Under the pieces are notes generated by a model. That model had not been told where the DNA came from and did no database searches. It was given only the letters and a program-made list of their open reading frames with translations. A program made the position numbers and the translations under genes. A stretch of 9,950 bases of DNA from JAPLGE01 sp964355545 (GTDB lineage: Bacteria; Bipolaricaulota; Bipolaricaulia; UBA7950; UBA9294). The stretch spans positions 1 to 9,950 of the forward strand of contig CAYHEK010000058.1 of NCBI GenBank assembly GCA_964355545.1. Reading direction: 5' to 3'. This document shows, in pieces, positions 5,551 to 9,950 of the stretch. Position 1 is the stretch's first letter, and each line of letters begins with the position of its first letter.

Positions 5551-6744
5551 CTATCCCCGCAGCGCCTCGAGCGCAGGGAGGGACTTTCCGCGCAGGAGGG
5601 CGAGGCAGGCGCCGCCGCCGGTCGAGATGTAGGAGATCCGGTCGGCCTGTCCCATCTTGGCGACGGCCTCGCCGGTCTCCCCTCCTCCGACGACGGTGAA
5701 GGCGCGCGTATGGGCGAGGGCGTCGGCGACTCCCCGCGTCCCGTTCGCGAAGGGCGGGTGCTCGAACGCGCCCATCGGGCCGGTCCAGACGACCGTCCTT
5801 GCCCTCTCGATCTCCGTCCGGAACCGCTCCACGGTCCTCGGCCCGATGTCGAGGCCGATCCAGCCTGTGGGGATCTCTCGCGCAGGGGCGGTCCTCGTCT
5901 CCGCGGTCGCGCTCACGTCCTTTGCGATGACGACGTCGTCGGGGAGGAGGATCGGAACCTTCTTCTCCTCCGCGAGGCGGACGACCTCGCGGATCTCGGC
6001 GACGACCGACTCGTCGACGACGGAGCTCCCCACGGAGGCCCCTTGCGCGTGGAGGAAGGTGAACGCGACCCCGCCGCCGATCAGGATCCGGTCGACGCGG
6101 CCGAGGAGGTCGCGCAGGGCCCCGAGCTTGTCTTTCGCCTTCTTCCCGCCGACGATCGCGAGGTAGGGCCGCTCCGGCCGGTCGGTGAGGCGGGAGAGGG
6201 CCTCGATCTCCTTCTGCACGAGGAGCCCGGCGTAGGAGGGGAGGAAGGCCGTGACGCCCAGGGTGGAGGCGTGGCCGCGGTGGAGCGCGGCGAAGGCGTC
6301 GTTCACGTAGAGGTCTCCGAGGTCGGCGAGCTTCTGGGCGAACGCGGCGTCGTTCGCCGTCTCCCCAGCGTGGAAGCGCACGTTCTCAAGGAGAAAGAGA
6401 TCCTCATCCCCGCCCTCCGCGATCGCCCGCTTGACCTTCTCCCCGACGCAGTCGTCCTGCTTGCGCACCGGACGGCCGAGGAGGGCGTGCAGGCGCTCGG
6501 CGACGGGGTCGAGGCGAAGCGCGGGGACGACCTTCCCTTCTGGGTCGCCGAGGTGGCTCATGAGGACGAGCCGCGCCCCGCGGTCAAGAAGGTGCTCGAG
6601 CGTCGGAAAGGACGCCGTGATCCGCGCGTCGTCGGCCACCCTCCCGCCTTCCAGGGGGACGTTGTAGTCGACCCGCACGAGGACCCTCTTTCCCTCTATC
6701 TCTGCGTCCTGGACGCGCCGCAGCCCCTTTGTGATCTCGGGCAT
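5551..6744 (-). CDS. pgk: Phosphoglycerate kinase
   Basis: Pgk transfers phosphate between 1,3-bisphosphoglycerate and ADP in cytoplasmic glycolysis and gluconeogenesis. The 397-residue length is normal. Seen in order: RVDYNVPL (24-31), DDARI (38-42), SHLG (63-66), ENVRFHAGE (120-128), VNDAFAALHRGHAS (147-160), GGKKAKDK (199-206), GGGVAFTFL (223-231), WTGPMGAFE (320-328), GGGETGEAV (353-361) and STGGGA (374-379). The ATG at 6744 is chosen over upstream in-frame starts because it begins the conserved domain and follows an AAGGAGGA site. Several normally conserved residues differ: Asp67 where SHLGRP has Arg, Thr321 where WNGPMG has Asn, and Glu356-Thr357 where GGGDS has Asp-Ser. The nucleotide-loop lysines K202 and K206 and R41, H64, R123, R156 and E328 are kept. 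I call it a true but divergent Pgk. No gapA or tpiA lies next to it. Confidence 0.95.
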   Translation of the reverse strand: MPEITKGLRRVQDAEIEGKRVLVRVDYNVPLEGGRVADDARITASFPTLEHLLDRGARLVLMSHLGDPEGKVVPALRLDPVAERLHALLGRPVRKQDDCVGEKVKRAIAEGGDEDLFLLENVRFHAGETANDAAFAQKLADLGDLYVNDAFAALHRGHASTLGVTAFLPSYAGLLVQKEIEALSRLTDRPERPYLAIVGGKKAKDKLGALRDLLGRVDRILIGGGVAFTFLHAQGASVGSSVVDESVVAEIREVVRLAEEKKVPILLPDDVVIAKDVSATAETRTAPAREIPTGWIGLDIGPRTVERFRTEIERARTVVWTGPMGAFEHPPFANGTRGVADALAHTRAFTVVGGGETGEAVAKMGQADRISYISTGGGACLALLRGKSLPALEALRG

Positions 6745-6774
6745 CCGACTCCTCCTTCTTTCTCGCGCATATGT

Positions 6775-6803
6775 TTGAACGCGCATCCAGACTGGATTAT
6801 AAT
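6775..6803 (+). promoter_or_regulatory. Promoter of the LolA-like gene (plus strand)
   Basis: TTGAAC (6775-6780), a 17-bp spacer and a perfect TATAAT (6798-6803) form a good housekeeping promoter. Transcription should begin at about 6810-6811, only 1-2 nt before the ATG at 6812, which implies a leaderless message. It shares its -10 with the divergent pgk promoter. Confidence 0.72.
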
Positions 6804-6823
6804 TGCGTCCGATGAACAATCAA
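6796..6823 (-). promoter_or_regulatory. Promoter of pgk (minus strand)
   Basis: On the minus strand TTGATT (6823-6818) is followed by 16 bp and a perfect -10 box TATAAT (6801-6796). The predicted start near 6789 gives a leader of about 45 nt with a strong AAGGAGGA ribosome site. Its -10 overlaps that of the divergent gene because the core ATTATAAT (6796-6803) is its own reverse complement. The -35 lies inside the coding start of the divergent gene. Confidence 0.6.
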
Positions 6824-7663
6824 ACTCTGATTCTCATCGGGGTGGGTCTCTTCGTCGGGTTGGTCGTCACGATCGCCGCGGTGGAGCACTACCTCTTGAG
6901 CGAGCACGACCCGCTGGAGCCGAGTGGGCTCATCTGGCGAGTGGAGACCGCCTTCTCGCGCATCAAGGACCTTGAGGCGGTCCTCGAGGTGACGGGGGGC
7001 GAGGGGAGCGGGGAGACCGTGCGGATGCTCGTTCGGTTCAAGAACGGCCCGGAGATCGCGCTCTCCGTGCGCTACCTCGACCCGGCGAGCGTGCGGGACG
7101 AGCTCTTCACCGTTGACCGGGACCTCCTCTCGCATTACCTGCCGCAGGAGAACCTGATCGTGATCAAGCGCTGGGTCGGCCTGCCCCTGGCGGCACTCGG
7201 GCTCGCGAGCTTCGACCTCTCCTCACTCGAGAAAGACTGGCGGGCGGGGAAGGTGAAGCTGCGGGTCCTGCGCGAAGTATCCGGCTCGAGCGGCGAGGAG
7301 TTCCCTTCCTCCCTTCGCCCGTTGGATTCGTTCGCCGGCCTCTTGGCCGCGGAACCCTTCTCGTTGTGCTGCGGCTTTGTCGGCGGAGACGAGCCCCACC
7401 CTGGCCTCTCGGAGATCGAGGTCGGCTCGGGGCTTGGCACGGTGCAAGGAGGGTTCATCCTCGAGGCGACGGACGTTCAGAGCGGCCAGCTCACCCGCAT
7501 GGTCTGGGTGGACCGGGAGACGTTCCTCGTGACGAAGGTCGCCTCGCTCTCCGACGGGAAGAGGACGTCTACCATCCGCGTGGAGCGGATCACCGTCGAC
7601 CAAGGGCTCTCGGCGGAGGAGATCCTCGCCGTGCCCCGTGGGGCGGAGACGATCCGCGGCTGA
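6812..7663 (+). CDS. Membrane-anchored LolA/RseB-like protein
   Basis: This 283-residue protein has an N-terminal hydrophobic segment (about 5-25, LILIGVGLFVGLVVT) that is a signal peptide or anchor with no lipobox Cys. The rest is an extracytoplasmic domain. Features resembling the outer-membrane lipoprotein carrier (LolA/RseB) fold are the IKDLEAVLEVTG start (51-62), a strand-rich body with DRDLLSHYLPQENLIVI (102-118), and a C-terminal VWVDRETFLVTKV (231-243) followed by RVERITVDQGLSAEEIL. Such folds bind lipid or lipoprotein acyl chains, but sequence identity is low and the function here is inferred. ATG at 6812 is preferred over the in-frame TTG at 6803, which lies in the -10 box. No Shine-Dalgarno is visible. 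It is the only plus-strand gene, and its stop is 4 bp from the convergent DUF151 stop. Confidence 0.7.
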   Translation: MNNQTLILIGVGLFVGLVVTIAAVEHYLLSEHDPLEPSGLIWRVETAFSRIKDLEAVLEVTGGEGSGETVRMLVRFKNGPEIALSVRYLDPASVRDELFTVDRDLLSHYLPQENLIVIKRWVGLPLAALGLASFDLSSLEKDWRAGKVKLRVLREVSGSSGEEFPSSLRPLDSFAGLLAAEPFSLCCGFVGGDEPHPGLSEIEVGSGLGTVQGGFILEATDVQSGQLTRMVWVDRETFLVTKVASLSDGKRTSTIRVERITVDQGLSAEEILAVPRGAETIRG

Positions 7664-7667
7664 ACCC

Positions 7668-8147
7668 TTAGGCGATCAGCTTCTTGAACTGGGACAGGTT
7701 CATCCCGTCCTCGACGAACTCCTGGAAGGCGTCCTCTTCGGCGAAGGGGGACTCGATCGCCGAGGCGTCGAAGACCTCGTCGGCGACGTAGATCGGGCTC
7801 CCCACGCGCAGGGCGAGCGCCAGCGAGTCGGACGGCCGCGCGTCCACCTCGGCCACCTTTCCGCCTGGGCTGCGCAAGAAGATGGTCGCGTAGTAGGTCC
7901 CCTCCTTCAGCCCGCTGATCACGATCTTCTCGACGCTCCCTTCGAGGCCGTCGATGATCGCCTTCATGAGGTCATGGGAAAGGGGGCGCGGGAAGCTTCC
8001 CCGCTGCAACCCAAGGGCGATCGACATCGCCTCCGCTTCACCGATCCAGATCGGCATCGCCTTGCTCGAGTGTCGATCCTTGAGGAGGATCACCGGAGCG
8101 TTGTTCGAGGGGTCCACCAGCAGTGCCTTGATCTCGGCCTCTCGCAT
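7668..8147 (-). CDS. Bifunctional nuclease (BFN, DUF151) family protein
   Basis: This 159-residue protein is of the DUF151/BFN family, whose studied members include a plant bifunctional nuclease and the structurally solved Thermotoga TM0160. Conserved features are the VILLKDRHSSKAMPIWIG segment (19-36) followed by EAEAMSIALGL, PRPLSHDLM (53-61), ISGLKEGTYYATI (77-89) and the hallmark VDARPSDSLALALRVGSPIYV (101-121, given in part). Nuclease activity in bacterial members is not firmly established, so I call the family and not the reaction. The ATG at 8147 has an AAAGGAGA site and a near-consensus promoter about 45 bp upstream. It appears to be a single-gene unit. The C-terminal acidic tail with DGMNLSQFKKL resembles the ending of many family members. 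Confidence 0.9.
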   Translation of the reverse strand: MREAEIKALLVDPSNNAPVILLKDRHSSKAMPIWIGEAEAMSIALGLQRGSFPRPLSHDLMKAIIDGLEGSVEKIVISGLKEGTYYATIFLRSPGGKVAEVDARPSDSLALALRVGSPIYVADEVFDASAIESPFAEEDAFQEFVEDGMNLSQFKKLIA

Positions 8148-8191
8148 CGCGTTTCTCCTTTGTTTTCGCTCACGGCGATCGTTGGCGCCCC

Positions 8192-8220
8192 ATTATACTC
8201 GCCCTTCTCCTGACTGACAA
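8192..8220 (-). promoter_or_regulatory. Near-consensus promoter of the DUF151 gene
   Basis: On the minus strand TTGTCA (8220-8215, 5 of 6) and a perfect TATAAT (8197-8192) are separated by exactly 17 bp. Transcription should start near 8185, giving a leader of about 38 nt with an AAAGGAGA ribosome site. It is the strongest-looking promoter in the window. A 20-bp palindrome ends 6 bp upstream of the -35. Confidence 0.85.
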
Positions 8221-8226
8221 CGGGCG

Positions 8227-8246
8227 CGAGCGGCGGCCGCCGCTCG
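8227..8246. repeat. Perfect 20-bp GC palindrome
   Basis: CGAGCGGCGGCCGCCGCTCG is an exact 20-bp palindrome, flanked by direct copies of CGGGCGCG at 8221-8228 and 8249-8256. It lies between the glycosyltransferase stop (30 bp away) and the DUF151 -35 box (6 bp away), centred at about -51.5 from the predicted start site. It could be a regulator-binding site, or a U-tract-less terminator hairpin for the glycosyltransferase operon. Confidence 0.75.
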
Positions 8247-8275
8247 ACCGGGCGCGTCCTTTCCGGTTGCTCTCC

Positions 8276-9430
8276 TCATACGGGGCTCGTCCCACACCGG
8301 GAAGCGAGGCACTCGGTGAAGATCTCGAGGAGGCGACGGGTCGAGTTCTGGGTGGAGAGCTCCTCGGCCGAGCGGAGGGCGCCCAGGCGAAGCCGTGCGT
8401 GGCGCTCCGGGTCGTCCAGGAGGTCGAGGGCGACGCGGGCGAATCCCTCCTCCTCCTCCGGAGCGAGAAGGCCGTTCACTCCATCGCGGATGACGTCGAG
8501 GACGCCCATCTCCCCAATGGCGACCGCCGGGGCTCCCCCGGCCATCGCCTCCACCAGGACAAGGCCCTGCGTCTCGGTCTTCGAGGTGAACAGGAAGAGG
8601 TCGGCCGCCTTGTACAGGTCGATCAGTCGCGGCTGGTCGAGGAATCCGGTGAAGACGACCGAAGGGGAGAGGCCACTCTGTTCGGCCTGGGCCTTGAGCC
8701 TCTCGCGCTCGGGGCCGTCCCCGGCGAGGACGAGGATCGCTCGCCCTTCCGCGGCGCGGATCCGGCCGAAGGCAGAGAGGAGGAAGGAGAGGTTCTTCTC
8801 CTTCGCCAGCCTTCCCGAGTAGAGGAAGAGGGGGGCCTCCTCGGGGATCTCAAGCGCGCGGCGCGGCTCCCAGACCGCCTCCCTCTGAAACAGGTGGAGG
8901 TTGACGCCGGACGGCCAGATGTGGATTGGGCGGCGGACTCCGTAGCGGAGGAGCTCCTCCTTGATCGGCGTGGAGGGGGCCGTCACCGCCGTGCAGCGGT
9001 TACAGAAGGCGGCGGAGGCCTCCTCGGCCGTCCTCTTCGTCGGGCGCAGCGGCCGCGGCAGGTAGTGCCGATACTCGGAGAGGTACGTGTGGTAGGTGTG
9101 GACGTGGGGGATGTGATGGCGCAGCCCTGCCGCCAGGGCCACGAGTCCGAGCGAGAACGGCGAGTGGCTTTGCAGGACGTCGAGGTCCCGGAAGGTCCGC
9201 GCGGCCCGCCGGTCGTAGGGGAGGGCCACTCGGGCCGTCCGGTAGAAGATGAACGGACGCGCGCGGAAGCGGAAGACGCCCGCCTCCTCATCCTGGAAGT
9301 CGCCGTACTGCGGGGCATAGATGTAGGCCTCGTGCCCCTGTCGCTCGAGTTCCTCCTTCAACCAGTGGACGGCCGTCGTGACCCCGCTGATCTCGGGGAG
9401 GTAGGCGTCGGTGAAGAGCCCTACGCGCAT
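8276..9430 (-). CDS. GT4-family glycosyltransferase (diacylglycerol glucosyltransferase-like)
   Basis: A GT-B fold retaining glycosyltransferase of 384 residues. The N-terminal acceptor domain begins MRVGLFTDAYLPEISGVTTA and contains QSHSPFSLG (87-95) and HTYHTYLSEYRHY (111-123). The C-terminal nucleotide-sugar domain has LYSGRLAKEKNL (203-214), VLAGDGPERERL (234-245), and the E-x7-E motif in SKTETQGLVLVEAMA (283-297, E286 and E294), ending with a DGVNGLL motif. This pattern is closest to 1,2-diacylglycerol 3-glucosyltransferases that make membrane glycolipids, but GT4 substrates cannot be fixed by eye. ATG at 9430 is chosen because it opens the conserved domain and follows an AAGGAGGA site. 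A longer reading frame upstream is a shadow of the amidohydrolase. It overlaps that gene by 10 bp and is in one operon with it. Confidence 0.9.
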   Translation of the reverse strand: MRVGLFTDAYLPEISGVTTAVHWLKEELERQGHEAYIYAPQYGDFQDEEAGVFRFRARPFIFYRTARVALPYDRRAARTFRDLDVLQSHSPFSLGLVALAAGLRHHIPHVHTYHTYLSEYRHYLPRPLRPTKRTAEEASAAFCNRCTAVTAPSTPIKEELLRYGVRRPIHIWPSGVNLHLFQREAVWEPRRALEIPEEAPLFLYSGRLAKEKNLSFLLSAFGRIRAAEGRAILVLAGDGPERERLKAQAEQSGLSPSVVFTGFLDQPRLIDLYKAADLFLFTSKTETQGLVLVEAMAGGAPAVAIGEMGVLDVIRDGVNGLLAPEEEEGFARVALDLLDDPERHARLRLGALRSAEELSTQNSTRRLLEIFTECLASRCGTSPV

Positions 9431-9950
9431 GGTTCCTCCTTCCGGAAGTAGACGAGCTTCCCGCCGACGAAGGTCATCTCGACGGTGAGGTCGGCGATCC
9501 TCTCTGGGACCCGGCGGGGGTCCTGGTCGAGGACGACGAGGTCGGCGAGCCACCCCACGTCGATCCGTCCCTTCTCCTTCTCTTCGAACGAGAGGTAGGC
9601 TCCTCCCTCCGTGTAGCAGGCGATCCCCTCCTCGACGGTCACCCGCTGGCCCGGGTGAGGGGCGTTCACCGCCCAGTGAAGCCCGTACAGGGGGGAAAGC
9701 GGCATGCAGTCCGAACCGAAGGCGAGGCGGAGGCCGGAGTCGAGGACGAGGCGGTGCGGGTCGCTTTGGCGATCCCGATCCTCGCCGAGGCGCGTCTCGT
9801 ACAGCTTCCCTTTTCCGGACCACGTCCCGACGAAGTTCGGCTGCATGGAGATCTGAAGGCCGAGGCGCCGCGCGCGCTCAAGGTGCCCTCGACTGGGGAG
9901 CTCGAAGTGTTCGATGCGATGGCGCAGGGCCTCCGACGATCCGACCGTCT
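9421..9950 (-). CDS. YtcJ-like amidohydrolase (amidohydrolase 3 family), C-terminal part
   Basis: Only the last 175 residues are in the window, and the gene's start lies beyond 9950. The frame is open from the edge. It shows RIEHFELP with a likely metal-ligand His, QPNFVGTWSGKGKLYETRLG, LAFGSDCMPLSPLYGLHWAV with the metal-ligand Asp of the GSD motif, and YTEGGAYLSFEEKEKGRIDV leading into GWLADLVVLDQDP. It ends MTFVGGKLVY, the standard closing beta-sandwich of amidohydrolases. YtcJ-type enzymes hydrolyse C-N bonds of varied amides, and the substrate cannot be told. An internal ATG at 9846 is not the start, since conserved sequence (RIEHFE) continues upstream of it. It is co-transcribed with the glycosyltransferase. 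Confidence 0.88.
   Translation of the reverse strand, partial: TVGSSEALRHRIEHFELPSRGHLERARRLGLQISMQPNFVGTWSGKGKLYETRLGEDRDRQSDPHRLVLDSGLRLAFGSDCMPLSPLYGLHWAVNAPHPGQRVTVEEGIACYTEGGAYLSFEEKEKGRIDVGWLADLVVLDQDPRRVPERIADLTVEMTFVGGKLVYFRKEEPCA

Noticed and set aside
6745..6819. 25-codon N-terminal extension of Pgk
   Set aside because: It would cross the promoter region and the divergent start. The ATG at 6744 has the ribosome site and fits family length.
5710..6975. 421-codon plus-strand open frame opposite pgk
   Set aside because: It is antisense to conserved pgk, and its tail only runs into the LolA-like gene in the wrong frame.
8267..9451. 394-codon plus-strand open frame opposite the glycosyltransferase
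   Set aside because: It is antisense to a well-conserved GT4 enzyme and has biased shadow composition.
9431..9823. N-terminal extension of the glycosyltransferase to 9823
   Set aside because: The extension is Arg/Pro-rich noise out of frame with the amidohydrolase. The conserved domain starts at the ATG at 9430 with a strong ribosome site.

Overview
The window is GC-rich bacterial chromosome, densely packed with housekeeping genes. All genes are on the minus strand except one. Nothing in it looks like a phage, transposon, CRISPR array or plasmid. Formate-tetrahydrofolate ligase and a [4Fe-4S] family-4 uracil-DNA glycosylase suggest an anaerobic or C1-metabolising, possibly thermophilic bacterium. 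A Candidatus Bipolaricaulota (Acetothermia)-like lineage is one guess, but the sequence alone does not fix the phylum. A LolA-like protein hints at an envelope that handles lipoproteins.

Layout (minus-strand genes are transcribed from high to low coordinates). At 9950-8276 lie the C-terminal part of a YtcJ-like amidohydrolase and a GT4 glycosyltransferase, overlapping by 10 bp. At 8246-7668 lie a perfect 20-bp palindrome, a near-consensus promoter and a DUF151 bifunctional-nuclease family gene. At 6812-7663 is the only plus-strand gene, an anchored LolA-like protein that appears to be transcribed without a leader. It diverges from pgk (6744-5551), and the two seem to share one palindromic -10 box. 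Between pgk and the next genes are a hairpin, a promoter and tRNA-Gly(CCC) (5380-5308). Then come family-4 uracil-DNA glycosylase and a tail-anchored TPR protein (5249-4187).

From a strong promoter at 4157-4129 runs a tight cluster, infB - DUF503 (YlxP-like) - rbfA - fhs (4092 to the window start). Its gaps are 7 bp, -4 bp and -17 bp, so it is almost certainly one translationally coupled operon. The first three genes serve translation initiation and 30S maturation. The fourth makes 10-formyl-tetrahydrofolate, the formyl donor for the initiator fMet-tRNA that IF-2 recognises. Having fhs where truB/ribF are often found is the most biologically suggestive arrangement here.

I found no clearly novel multi-gene system. 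The points most worth following up are the symmetric divergent promoter with a leaderless gene, the infB-to-fhs operon, the substitutions in Pgk's substrate motifs, and the palindrome next to the DUF151 promoter. No stretch longer than about 170 bp lacks a gene.
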